Assembly: GCA_030549495.1 (NCBI GenBank)
Contig: JAUIRK010000891.1
Span: forward strand, 496,001-560,000
Length of the DNA stretch: 64,000 nt
From: Nectonema munidae
Taxonomy: Eukaryota; Nematomorpha; Nectonematoida; Nectonematidae
Direction: 5' to 3'
Below are positions 1 through 11,559 of this stretch, in pieces. Position numbers and translations under genes: made by a program. The notes beneath the pieces were generated by a model. The model saw only the letters and a list, made by a program, of their open reading frames with translations. It was not told where the DNA came from and made no database searches. Numbering within the stretch: position 1 is the stretch's first letter; each line of letters begins with the position of its first letter.

Positions 1-935
1 AAAAAATGCAAATTCAGGTCCTTTCAAAAAAATATTGATTTTTTATTTTTTTTTCATGTCATAGTTTTTATTTTTCGTGCAATATTATGTTCATTATCAT
101 TTTAATAAAAATTTTTACGTGTTTTAATTCAAAAAAATTGGCACTCCTTTATATATTTTTCGAGTAGATCAATGAAATTTTTTTGAAAAAAGGTCGAACT
201 AAGCAGAAAAAAGGTTGGACATGCCTGATATATACCATTGAAAAGTGTATGAAGAGAGCAGGAAATGAAATTATATTGCGTCAAAAAGAGGAGAAACATA
301 ACTCAAACGGAAGTTGAGAAAAACGTCGATTTTTTTGAACATTATGTGCTTACAACAGTGTTGCTCAAATGAAAGAGCTGCAGTTGGCTATGCCGCGTTG
401 ATAACACATGCGTTTTCGCTTTATAGTGCTTAAATTTTCATACATACCACAAATAATAATAACGTTAAGTTTCAATATTCCCCGTGATGGAACTTACCAT
501 GGTGGAATATAGCGTGGTGAAAATTACGGCGTTGGAATTTTCCTTGTTGGAATTTACCTGGAACACTTCCAAAAGAGTCATCTGAAAACAAATAATTTAT
601 AACCATATTCTGCAAATATCTCTGGAAAATTAGCTAATATGAAGCGCTGACGAGATAAGCGTTAGTGTACGTGGCATTAAAATTAAAAAGCAATTTTACA
701 ATAATTAATTTGGTTTGAATAATTTTAAAAACAGTGATAGATGGCATTAAAAATCTGCCATCTTTTTAAACATTAATTTTTATATACTTGGTGTTATTAT
801 TCATTCTTTTTTTCTTTTCACTGATTTTTAAACATTTCAAATTTTGATCTTTAGGGCCCGAAACATTTATAAGATTAAACGATTTCGAAAAAAACACCCT
901 GTTATTTCAGTGTGAACACGATCGTGTTCAAGTGG
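1..935. other. no gene seen
   Basis: AT-rich sequence with no supportable reading frame. It holds a short minisatellite (485-560) and an 18-bp perfect palindrome (913-930), listed separately. Confidence 0.6.
485..560. repeat. short degenerate minisatellite
   Basis: About five imperfect copies of a 15-17 bp unit, each built around GGTGGAAnnT or GTTGGAAtTT, can be read in succession. The copies are too diverged for a recent expansion. No function is evident. Confidence 0.5.
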
Positions 936-1770
936 GCTGATGAGAGTTAGGTAGGTAGGTAGATTTCAAAGCACTTTCCAGCGTGTGCTGATATGCTCGC
1001 GTAAGCTTGAGAGTTGGTTAAGGAGGATGCAGATGTTGGCAGAGATAGAGAGGAGTTACAGATGTTATTCTAAAAATAGAAAGGAAAGGCAGATTAGTTT
1101 GTTATAGGGTTATCAACGGTGGTGAGAGTTATTTCAATGGTGTCAATGAGGGTTGCTAGGGATTTTAGTAGTGTTGGGTGTAACGGAAGATCTGAGAGTG
1201 TTGTTGGAGATCTATTAAGTAAAGAAAAGCAGCGAAATAAAAGATCTTGGCGATGATAAGAGAAGATTTGACATGTGAAGATGAGGTGGTATGGCGTTTG
1301 TGTCGCATCCGAAACGACAGTATGGATTTTCGCTTACTTTAATTCGGAAGAGATATGCTTTGCATGGGCAGTGGCCTGATAGCCAACGAATGGTTGAACG
1401 AGGTGGTTTAAATTTTTTGTTTTTGAAAGTTGTGTGAATTGTGCTGATGTGGTAAAAAGGAGATTAGTGTATTTTGAGATGAAGATATGGACACCTGCCA
1501 TTCTTCTAGAGAGGATAAGTGAATGTGCGTTAGAAAGGTTTTGAGAGGTATGGAGTTGAGAGGGATGTGAGAGGTTAGGTGTAAGTTTGAGGTTAAGTAG
1601 TCTACGAGGGAGTTTTCTGGTATGTTTAGGTGAGCAGGGCACCAACATAGGTGTATGTGGAAATGTTTTGTAAGATTCATTAGGGAGGAGGCTAATAATT
1701 TGTTAAATAAAAAAAAAGTCCTGATGTAATTGGAATTGGAGTAGATCAAAAAAAGGATACTATATATAAA
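936..1770 (-). mobile_element. 5'-truncated I-like LINE (LINE-B family)
   Basis: On the minus strand this fragment carries the end of an RNase H domain (WCPAHLNIPENSLVDYL, near 1560-1650). It then has a degraded C-terminal knuckle with a CRFGC start and an HLIFTC end, near 1260-1320. The same order occurs in the long copy at 5096-9793, whose RNase H motif is WCPSHTDIYENHYVD. Both copies finish with a GTGCTTTGA-type sequence followed by a CTAC microsatellite (here read as GTAG, 947-962). The fragment is therefore a 3' remnant of the same family in the opposite orientation. Several stops and frame changes show that it is dead. Confidence 0.75.
947..962 (-). repeat. CTAC tail of the minus-strand LINE-B copy
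   Basis: Four tandem TAGG units on the plus strand (CTAC on the element strand). This is the 3'-terminal simple repeat of the LINE-B family, matching 9774-9793. Confidence 0.7.
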
Positions 1771-1780
1771 AAAAAGAAAA

Positions 1781-2614
1781 TTGTTTGAAACAAAGTATTT
1801 GTACAACCATGACAACAAAATCGTTCTTTGTTCGTATAAAGCTAAAACTTTTGAAAATTCATTAAATATAAATGATAAATTGAACAAAATTGAAAAATTA
1901 ATCATTGAGTCTTGTCAGAAAAATTATTCGGACGTTGTAAAAGATTATACATTCAAGGGAAGTTTATTCAGTTCTAAAGCAAGTGTTAATTCTAATTGTT
2001 TCGGAAGATCAGAGCCTAGAAATACTCTTATTATCAATCAAAATTTTAATAAAGTGTCTTTTTTACATAAAAATTGTAAGAAGTAAGGTTTTTAATAATA
2101 AAGTTTTTGTTGATTTTCAAGATTAAACGGAGCTTAAAAAGGCTGAAAATGATTTAAATTTGAAAAAATTGAGTCTGATGACTTAAATGAATTAAAAGAG
2201 CAATAATCCTCTAAGAATGATATACCATTAGATGCAATTGAAAAAGTAGGTAAATTTAAATCAAAAGGAAATAAAAAATGTTTTAATCTAAGAGTATCCT
2301 TAAAAAAGAATATTTCAAAGATGTTTGTCTAAAAAATAGAATTTTTTGGTCCTCTTTCTTATGAAGTTGTTATTTTTTCCCTTAAGTTAAATACTGTTTC
2401 AATTGCATGCAATATGGGCATTCAACTTTTGCATGTGAAAAGCCTATAAAACACTTTTGACAAATGGACCATTAAAGATGAAAAATGTTTGAAATGTAGA
2501 GATAATAAATGCACAAAACAATTTTTTAATAAAGAATGTCCTTCTTTCATAAATATGGTTAATATGCTAAAATGTAAAGAACATAATTATTATTATACAG
2601 CTATAAATGGTTGA
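1781..2614 (+). pseudogene. LINE-A ORF1, zinc-knuckle nucleic-acid-binding protein remnant
   Basis: The first part (1781-2086) is an open stretch rich in Lys and Asn with no recognised domain. A textbook CCHC knuckle follows at 2395-2436 (C-x2-C-x4-H-x4-C, read as CFNCMQYGHSTFAC). A second Cys-rich stretch with KCLKC lies near 2485, in a different frame, so at least one frameshift separates them. The frame of the second stretch ends at TGA 2612-2614, inside the start of ORF2. Proteins of this kind bind element RNA and assemble ribonucleoprotein particles. This copy is broken. Confidence 0.6.
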
Positions 2615-5095
2615 TTCAGCAAACTTAATTAAAGAATTGAATTTTTTACATCATGATCTAATTGATACTGACTCTTTTGTTGACTTTGATAAGGAATCTT
2701 ACTCACTTAGTAAATATATTCTTCATGAAGACTTTATATCATCCAAATTAATAGTTTTATCTAGTAGCCTTAAGCTGATTCATTTAAACATTCGAAGTGT
2801 AAATGCCAACTTTGACGCTTTTATTGAATTTATTAGTTCTTCAAATAACAAATTCAATTGTTTCGAATGAAATTTGGCATTTGGGTTCTAAAATTTTCAA
2901 TATTTCGGGATACAATTTTTATTATCATGAAAGAACCAAGCGTGGTGGAGGTTTAGGTATTTATTACATGAAAATTTTACAGTTAACTACATCAAAAAAT
3001 TTATCTTTTAATGACAATCTTTTTGATTGCTTATTGTTGTTCTTTAAAATCGAAAACAAAATATTTAGCTTGCTATCAATATACAGACCTCCTAGCTCTG
3101 ATGTGTTAGCTTTTAACAATTTTATGAGTGATATTTTTGCTAAACATTCGCTATCAAAATTCACAATTATCTGTGGTGATTTTAATTTATAATTTGTTAA
3201 ATTTTGACTTTATTAATATCTTTCATCAAAATGGATTTTTTCCTTCAATAACTAAAAGCACTCGTGTCAGCACTGTCACATCCACATTGATAGACAATAT
3301 TTTTTAAATTTTGACCACTCCTATTTTTCATTCAACGTTATTTCAGATATTTCTGATTACTTCCCGAATTGTATCTTAATAAATGAATTTTTCAAATATC
3401 CAATGAAATCTTCTTTTATATGGAAAAAAATTTTAGTCGCAAACAGCGCTCTTTTTTTGTTGCTGATGTAGCAAAAATTGACTTTTCATCCGTTTTTCAA
3501 GCGTGTAATCCCAATGATGCATATAATATTTTTATAAATTTTTTGAAGGATTCATTTTCACGAAGCTTTCCCTTAATTAAAATCAAAGTTAATTTCATAA
3601 TGAGCCTTTTAAAAATTTTATTAAATTCTCTTAGAATATTAAAAGTAAAACAATACAAAATTAAACTTTCTAATCCTAATTCATTGAATCAGATTAAGTA
3701 TAAGAACGTTATAAAACAGTACAAGATTGAAGTTAAAAAGGCGAAATCGAAGTACTATTTCAACCAGCTTTCATTCTGTAAAAAATAACATATGGAAAAG
3801 TCTAAACAATGTTTTGAACAATTCTAGTGTGAAATCTTGTAGTTCATCTTTTAACAGTAATAATTTTACTGATAGCTTATCCACTTCTAGTAACATTTTC
3901 ATTGTTGATGATTCCTTGGAATTTATTGATAAGTCCATTCCAATGAGTTTGTTTTCATTTTATTTGCCTAAAATAAATTTCAATGATATTGTGATAGCTT
4001 TGCATCTTTATCAAAAAAAAAGTCATATGGTGATGATTAAATAACAATTCAACAGATAATTGATATACTTCCTAGTATCGGTTTTATTTTAGTTTAAATA
4101 TTTAATATGTCTCTTCAAATGGGAGAATTTCCTGAATATCACTTGCCCGCATCGTTCCTATTTTAAAAAACGGCAAGCCTCCGACTTCCTTGGACAACTT
4201 TAGACCAATATCTATACTCTCGAACTTTTCCAAAATATTCGAAAAAATAATATCTTTTTTTGATAAATACGGCATAATCAATCCTTATCAGTTTGGTTTT
4301 TCTAAGAATAAATCAACTGAAGATGCTATATTATTTTTGTGTAGTTGCATTTCAAATCATTTTTACGGTAAAAGCTTTAGTATTGTTTTATTTTTCGATT
4401 TGGCAGAGGCTTTCGATAATAAACTGCTACTTTATAAATTATTTCGTATAGGCATCAGAGATCTAGTTTTAAGATGGTTTAAGTGTTTTTTGCATGAAAG
4501 AAAATTTTACGTCGTTTTAAACAATGATAAGTCTGATAGAAAGTACATAAAAAAAGGTGTGCCGCAAGGATCTATCCTTGGCCTACTCCTTTTTGTGATT
4601 TTGATTAACAGCAGGATTCTCTAATTTTGTATGCTGACGATGCAACTATCGTGTTAAACTTTGATGATTCTACGGCAGTCGCTATAGTAGAACCAATGCT
4701 TGTCTGGAATCCGTTTCTAATTGGTGTCAGTTAAATCTATTTTGTTTCCATGTAAGTAAATGTGTGTATATGATTTTTTCTAAGAAAACAATTAAAGAAA
4801 ACTTTAGTTTAGTTCTTAATGGTAATCAATTAACTAGAATAAGTCTTTTTAATTACTTAGGCTTCACTTTCAATGAAAATTTGTTTTGGTTCAGACACAT
4901 CTCATCTGTGCATATTAAAGTCTTAACTGATAATAATTAATTTTATATTACTTTTCGCAAAATAGAAATGTATTTAACATCTCAATGTAAAAAATTACTT
5001 TATAATGCTTTTATTTTTCCTCACTTCTTGTATTGCAATTTAATTTGGGTATCATCTTGCTTATCAATGCTACATAAATTATATTCTTATCAAAG
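2607..5095 (+). pseudogene. LINE-A ORF2, endonuclease and reverse transcriptase (decayed)
   Basis: ORF2 starts at ATG 2607, overlapping the ORF1 stop by 8 nt. The APE endonuclease covers about 2607-3190: LIHLNIRSVNANFD near 2780, then the RTKRGGGLGIY stretch, then YRPPSSD and ICGDFN. After several breaks the reverse transcriptase runs from about 4150. Its motifs are DNFRPISILS (fingers, 4193), QFGFSKNKST, motif A-like FFDLAEAFDN (the usual KAFD is EAFD here), GVPQGSILG (motif B, 4557) and LYADDATIV (motif C, 4630). The thumb reads YLGFTFNENL near 4858. The tail from 4968 (YCNLIW) is fused in frame to ORF1 of the inserted LINE-B, giving one artefactual open frame over 4968-5927. Confidence 0.75.
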
Positions 5096-5927
5096 CAGCG
5101 CTTCTAAACCTCAACAACCTTCCTCTAATCCAACGAAGGTATTGGCCCTCCCATCATTGAAAAAAGCCTTTGACCCCAAGCTCTCCATCATGATAAATCC
5201 TGCTAAACCCATTACTGATCGAGAAGAGAAAGCCTCTTTCAGAAAAACAATTGTAAAGGACCTGAGCACAGACTCTTACTCAATCTCTATCTCGAAAACT
5301 AAATCCACCTCTACAGGAGCTCATCTTTTTCAATTTTCTTCAAACAAAGAAAGAGATTGTTCGGTGAAATCTCTGTCCAACAGGGGACACAAAGTTGAAA
5401 GTGTTCCTCCTCTTCTTCCCAACTTTGTTCTCACAAGCATCCCCAACACTATACCTTTAGACACTCTTACCGAAGCTATCTCAAGTGAAAATTTGAATAT
5501 TAAAACTGTTGGTAATCTGATCCCTCTGAGAACAATAGGCAAGCTCACGGAATCTTCCTACACTGCGCTCCTTAAGCCAAGCAATTCTCACCTTTGCAAA
5601 CATCTACTCAACAACCCCAGAGTAATTCTCAATTATACCATTTTGTATGCCAAAGTTTCTCTTCCGAAAGTGCGTCAATGTCAAAATTGCTTGAAATTTG
5701 GACATTCCAAACCTTACTGCAAAGCTACGTCTCCCAATTGCTCTCACTGTGGAAACAGAGGCCATTCCTCTCAAGACTGTCTGTTCTTAAATGGCAGTTC
5801 TAAACTCAGCTGCTTTAACTGTTCACAGAATCATTCCTCAGGATCATCCACATGCCCTTTCTTTATTCAACTCAACTCTAATCTCTTATCCAATCACAAA
5901 TATCTTCTTAACTCTCTTAAATGTTGA
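5096..5927 (+). CDS. LINE-B ORF1, gag-like protein with three zinc knuckles
   Basis: An open frame of roughly 275 residues that is contiguous upstream with LINE-A sequence; the true start codon is not identifiable. The N-terminal half is rich in Ser, Lys and Pro. The central part (PLLPNFVLTSIPNTIPLDTL onward) looks like the RRM-type region of I/Jockey ORF1 proteins. The C-terminus has three successive knuckles: CQNCLKFGHSKPYC, CSHCGNRGHSSQDC and a variant CFNCSQNHSSGSSTC. It would coat the element RNA. It ends at TGA 5925-5927, overlapping the ATG of ORF2 (5921) by 7 nt. No internal stop interrupts it, which contrasts with the broken ORF2. Confidence 0.75.
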
Positions 5928-8900
5928 ACTTTCTTCATATAAATTTGAATCATTCCTCAATTGCATCGTCTAACCTGATCAACATTCTATACAGTAACTT
6001 TTATGATATTCTTTCTATCAATGAACCTTATGTCATCAATTCGTCTTTTCCTACCATTCCTAGTGTTTACTCACTTCTTTTTTCACATCCTATGTCTTTC
6101 TATTCAGCATGCATAGTTATAAAATCCTCTCTTTCACACACTCCTCTACCATCTTTCTCCTCAACGAGTTATTTCTTCACATTTGTTCATTCGAAGCCAA
6201 CTCCAATCCTCTTCTGCTCCTTGTATTGCTCTCCTTCCAATTCAACCGTTATTCCTGAATCATTCTCTACTTCTCTCCGTAATGCAAAAGCATATATTTC
6301 TTATAATTTTTCAAACCAGTTTCACCTGATCATCTGTACTGACTCCAATGCACGATCTCTACTCTGGTACAACTCTGCAAATACAAGAGGCCATGTCCTG
6401 TTATCTTTTCTTTCCTCAAACGAACTCTTTCTAGCTGACAAATCCAAGGAACCAACTTTCTTTAAATTAGTTAGAAATTCTTTTGTTTCTTCCCACATTG
6501 ATCTAACTTTAACCTCTAAGTTTCCTCTCAGCCATATCCTGAACTGGTCTATATCCGACAACCCATCAGCTTGACCATCATTTTATCACTTTTCAAATTG
6601 ATACCTCACCCTCTAGCTGTTCGACATACGCTTCAGCAAATAACCATCTCCACTGGCTAACATTTCTCAAATCCGTTAAAAAGAATCTTCCTTCTGTCCA
6701 CCGTTCTCTATCTTCTACTTCAGAGTTAGAATCATTCTCTCTTATGCGATTTCTGAAAGCATTTCTTCTTCAACTCCCAAAAATCGTGTGTTTGCTAGGA
6801 AAAATGCTTTCTTCTGGAATTCAAATCTTTCTCGCCTGAAGTCAGACGCACGTCAAGCTCTCAAAAGTTTTGGAAAGCAACGAACCACACCTTCTCTTTT
6901 AAAATATCAAAGTTGTATAGCTGATTTCAAATCTGCAATCAATCAAGAGAAAAGAGACTCTTGGATCAAATACACCTCTCAAGCAAGCAAAAATCCTTGG
7001 AAAATTATCAACGCATTAAGCAAGCTGATCTTCCTTTCATCAATTCTTCTTTCCTCCCGGACAAAATCTATCAAAATCCTTCTTTTCTTACTTCTTTTTT
7101 TCCCTCATGATTCACCTATTTCTGAGACGTGAGTCACTCATTACTGCGCGCTAAGATGACCTTTTCACTTTCTAAAATTCAAAATCCCTCGTTCCCTGAG
7201 ATCACCATCAAGGAAATAACCCAAACTATTGACAATCATTCTAGATCTTCTCCTAGTTTTGATCTGATTACTCCCTTACATATTCAAAGATCATTTCATC
7301 TCTTCATCAACCACCTTATCTTAGTTTTCAATTCGATTCTATCTCTTTCCCACTTTTCTTCCATTTGGAAAATAGGTCGTCTCATTTTTATTCCGAAAGC
7401 ACATAAAGATCTGAACCTTTCTTCCAATTGGCGCCCCATCACTATTCTTCCAGCCATAGGTAAAATTTTCGAAAAAATTATCAGACGTCGACTTAGCTAT
7501 TAAATTCACTCCCATAATCTCATTAATAATCTTCAATGTGCTTACCTACCGTTCAGAAATACAGAATCTGCACTTTCAAACTTCTCCACTTACATTGAAA
7601 AATCGAATCAAGAGAAAAAAATATGTTCTTCTATTTTTTTTGACATATCCAATGCGTTCAATAATGCTTGGCATCCTGCTATTCTATCCAATCTTCTATC
7701 TAAAGCCTACCCCAAGTATCTTATTAAATTAATATCTAGCTACCTTTCAAACAGACAACTCATCTTCAAATATAAATTCTTCTCCGCTGTTCATTCTCTC
7801 TCTCTATCTACACCCCAAGGTGGTTGCCGCTCCGATATTCTCTGGATTGTCCTAATCAATCCAATCCTCGAGTTTATTAGGTCAAATACAGACTTCGCTC
7901 AATGTTATTCTGATGAAATTGTATTCTCCTTCTCAAGTGACTCACAAGTTAAGAATCTTTATAGAATTTCAACTTTTTTCAAATCTCTAGTGAAATTTTC
8001 TAGCTCATTCAAGATCTCCTTTAACCCATCTAAAACGTCTTTGATTCATTTCACGCGCAAATCAGTTTCAAATCTTGGTGTCACCTTAGACTCGTCCTAT
8101 ATAACACCCTCATCATCAGTTAAATATCTCGGGCTCACTTTCCAATCCAACTTACGTTGGACGGAACACTTCAAAAGTTTATACAAAAAGCTAAGCTTCA
8201 CAATTTTTTCCACAAAAAAAGTCGTTGCTTACAAATGGGGCTTGTCTGTCTCTAACTCTTGTTTTATATACACCGGCATTGTCCTTCCCATCATTCAATA
8301 CGGTATTCTCTCCTGGGGCTTAGCTCTTCTTCATTCATCTTCGCTCCATCTACTTTCTAAAATTCATAGGCTGTGTCTCCTCTCTATATCTAAGGGTTCC
8401 GCTCTACCTCTACTAGCTTACTTGAAATTATGCTAGATATTCCTCCTCTCCATCTTCAACTAAAAAAGATTTTACTAAAGAGATTTATTTTCATGTATAA
8501 ATCTTATAATCCTCCACTCTTAACTTCTCATGATTTTTCTGACATCACGCCTTCCTTCAGTTTTTTTAACTCATTACTTTCTTCTTTTGCTCCTAACTGG
8601 AAAGTTTTTCTTGTTCATCATAATTTGCCATCTATAATTTTAAAGCATCCCTCATCACCCCTTCCATACTCTTTGAACATCTGTCGTAATAACAGTTTAG
8701 CAAAATCGTCTATTTGACATCTCGCATTAGCCCTCATATTTTGCGTATCTTTTCCGATGCTTCGAAGTCTTCAAATCATTGCTCAATAGCATGGGCCTTT
8801 TTTGAGCCTTTCTCAATTTCTCCTTTCTTCAAATTCCAAGCTCCCATTGATTCCTTATACTCCACATCAGAAGCTGAATCAATCGCTATCCTCTCTGCTT

Positions 8901-9679
8901 GTAACCATCTTCTTTCCAATATCGAGTCTTTTTCTTCATTCAATAATTTGAGCTTCTTTACTGATTCTCGTAACACTATTCATCATCTCAACCTGCCTGC
9001 CCGAATTCCCTACTTCATATCTCTCATTTATCCGAAACTTCTCCTTTTATCTAACAAATTTTCTTTAAGTTTTGATTGGTGCCCATCCCACACAGATATC
9101 TACGAAAACCACTATGTCGACATCTTAGCCAAGCAAGCAAGTCATCTCTCACCCGTCTTGTCCCTTTCCACCCACTTCAAAGTTTTCAACTTGGCTTTCA
9201 TTGACCACGTTTATAAAATCTGGAACAGGGAAAGTATTTCTTCAAAGTCCCGTTTAACCAATTCATTCTCAAATTTACAATCAATTCAATATATATGGAG
9301 CCAAAGCAAGTTCAAAATAACCCGGCCTCTTATTAGATGGCTGTCAGGTCATGTATCTTGCAAAGAATACTTCTTTCAACGAAAAATTTCCAATGATAGC
9401 TTATGTCGTCTATGTCATGAATTTTCAGAGTCACCCTACCACATTATTTTTACATGTCAATTTACCCACACAATCTGCGAAAATTTCATTAACTCGACTG
9501 TGCGCACTCTTGGACGTTTTCCTATCTCTCTAACTGACCTAATCTATTATCCATCCCTTCTCATCAAACTTAATAAATTGATTAATGTAATTGAACCTAA
9601 ACTTACTGTCTTGCCCATCCATTCACCCAATTATCCTTTTTTTTTTAGCTTTTATATCTACACTTGTTTTTTTTTTTAA
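5921..9679 (+). pseudogene. LINE-B ORF2, endonuclease-RT-RNase H polyprotein (decayed)
   Basis: The endonuclease domain is at 5921-6574: LHINLNHSS at the start, TDSNARSLLWYN near 6340, SHIDLT near 6497. The DHHF catalytic tail lies just past the first stop. The RT runs from about 6790 to 8430: SSNWRPITILPAIGKIFEK (7420), motif A FFDISNAFNNAWHP (7640), motif B TPQGGCRSDILW (7808) and motif C YSDE (7906), where YADD is expected. The RNase H is in an open frame of 8714-9679 with all four acidic positions: FSDAS, EAES, TDSRN and HYVDILAK. A CRLC...HIIFTC knuckle follows (9399-9450). Several stops and frame changes and the altered YADD make it inactive. Confidence 0.8.
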
Positions 9680-9773
9680 ATTTAGATCATTAAATCCACC
9701 TTTCTCCTATATTCCTAAGCAACACAGCACTGCAAGCATATCGACTTAAGTCGGATTGTGCTTTGAGATCTCA

Positions 9774-9793
9774 CTACCTACCTACCTACCTAC
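9774..9793 (+). repeat. CTAC tail of LINE-B
   Basis: Five tandem CTAC units close the LINE-B 3' end, as in the inverted copy at 947-962. Simple-repeat tails instead of poly(A) are known in I-type LINEs. Confidence 0.7.
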
Positions 9794-9839
9794 TAATATG
9801 TGTGGCCTGGCAAGAAAATGGGGGACATAAAAATGTATA

Positions 9840-11020
9840 ACAATACTCTATTACCAGCGCTCGTTCAATCTTAAATATCTGTATATCTTTTTATTTTAAG
9901 CATTTATTTAATATTATTTTTAATTTCAAGTTCTTATTTGTAAATAAAGAACATATTTTTGTATATTTGGGTGTATTTGGGTAAAAAGTCCTACCGAATA
10001 TTTTGGTTCAATTTTTTTATATATTTATTTGTCTTGCCAGACCTACTTAAACTCACATACACACAAACAGGCACATCATTTGTATAATGTGAGATTCTTT
10101 AAAATATTAATAATATATTTGAAGAAAAATTTCCCAGTATGAAGTGTTTAGGAAACTCTTCTCTGTTATGTAATGATATATTCTCATAACCTGTACGGTT
10201 GAACGCGGGTAGACAACTGGAGTCTAATCTCCAACCTTTATACTACGATGGTTTCTATTCCATGGTCAAATGGGAGACAATGTTCAACTTTCTGTTCATA
10301 TTTTGCTAGATGTAAGATTTGATATATCTCATTGGGGGAGACGATGCTACATAAGTTTTTACCTATATATCTGTATATTATGATCGTTCATTTCCAACCT
10401 GTATACTACGATGATTCATTTCCAACCTGTCAGTTCATATTTTGCTAGATATAAAATTTGATATACTTCATTCAAGGAGACGATATTACATAAGTTATTA
10501 CCTATATTTTTGAAATTTTTTTCGATATTAAATAATATATCCGTCAAATAATCAAAATAAAATTCTGTAATCGAAAAATATTCTCTAAAAAATTAAAAAA
10601 ATATGAAACTTTCTCTTTATATTTTGCTACCTCATAGGATGTTACAAAAGTTATTACCTATATTTTGCAATTTACACGATTTTAAATATAATATATTTGT
10701 CAAATAATCAAAATAAAATTCTGTAATCAAAGAATCGAAAAATTTTCAAATCAAAAATATTTATTCTTTTTAAATATATCGTTGGCTCCGCTTACTTTTA
10801 ATTTCGTATATGCATAATTTGATAAAAATTATTAGAGACTAAGTTTATCTTTTTATTCTAAAAGTAAGGGGAGCAAACCGGTAGGACTTTTTACCCAAAT
10901 ACACAGAAATATAATTTTTTTTACAAATATGAACTTGAAATTAAAAATATAATAGATAAATGATTTAAATAAAAAGATACGTAGATATTTAAGTATAAAT
11001 GAAGGCGACTATTGTTTTTT
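9840..11020. mobile_element. non-autonomous element with long terminal inverted repeats
   Basis: The first about 150 bp (9845-9998) and the last about 150 bp (10872-11020) are inverted copies of each other. Both contain GTATTTGGGTAAAAAGTCCT or its complement. Between them, 10081-10870 is a diverged copy of one arm and the centre of the palindrome at 19240-20721 (same CCTGTATACTACGATG minisatellite and the same GTTACAAAAGTTATTACCTA stretch). There is no coding capacity. This looks like a foldback or MITE-like element made of one arm plus a different pair of ends. An inverted CTGGCAAG/CTTGCCAG pair sits at 9807-9814 and 10033-10040, near its left side. Confidence 0.6.
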
Positions 11021-11559
11021 AAATTAATTTAAATTTAAAAATTATTTTAAACAGCTTACAATTATAAAATAATTATATATTTTCAAATAATTATTATATT
11101 TAAATAAACAATTTTAATTAAAAAAAAAATTAAATACAAAATTGCTATATAGTTTAATCCTAAAGGCTCCCGACTCTTAAAAATAAAATAACAAAATCTG
11201 TGATTAACCATTTCAATCATATTGCGAGCACATAGCCTTACGGGAGAAAGTGATCTGATATTCAACCAACCAAAAATAATCAAGTTATTTTTTTTAATTT
11301 TTTATAATTCAATTTCAAATTAATAATTTATTTTAATTTTATGCTGAGAATAATTCTTATATGTATATTTAATTTATTTTGTGTATATTTAAATTTGTTT
11401 TGATCTGTTTGTCTATATTTGGGTAAAAAATCCCACCCGAGCAAATAATATATTTAAAAAGAATAAATATTTTTTGATTTGAACATTAATCGATATTTAT
11501 ATCGAAGCATTTTCTAAATTAAGTTAATTATCTAGAAAACATTGATTTTTTTACAAACA
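11021..11559. other. no gene seen; carries a TTTGGGTAAAAA motif
   Basis: AT-rich spacer. At about 11410 it contains TATTTGGGTAAAAAATCCC, a variant of the end motif of the preceding element. The following sequence resembles the central part of the palindrome family (AAAAAGAATAAATATT). Confidence 0.5.

Larger units (their letters stand above)
1781..5095 (+). mobile_element. CR1-like LINE (LINE-A), 3' end cut by LINE-B
   Basis: A non-LTR retrotransposon in plus orientation. It has an ORF1 with a CCHC zinc knuckle, an overlapping ORF2 with an APE-type endonuclease, and a reverse transcriptase. There is no RNase H. The order and the endonuclease motifs (HLNIRSVNANFD, RPPSSD, CGDFN) resemble the CR1/L2 group. 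The reading frames are interrupted in many places, so it is a fossil. The RT thumb and the first part of the C-terminus are still readable. At about 5096 the sequence switches abruptly to the ORF1 of another LINE, and I do not find the missing 3' end beyond that second element. Confidence 0.8.
5096..9793 (+). mobile_element. I-like LINE (LINE-B), about 4.7 kb, inserted in LINE-A
   Basis: A nearly complete non-LTR retrotransposon: an intact zinc-knuckle ORF1, an overlapping ORF2 with endonuclease, RT and RNase H, and a CTAC simple-repeat 3' tail. RNase H together with the C-terminal CCHC knuckle places it in the I/R1-type group rather than with CR1. The bases are T/C-rich on the coding strand, unlike the A/T-rich LINE-A it interrupts, so it has its own composition. 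The 5' junction at about 5096 lacks an upstream UTR, so the copy may be slightly 5' truncated. I saw no clear target site duplication. Confidence 0.8.
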
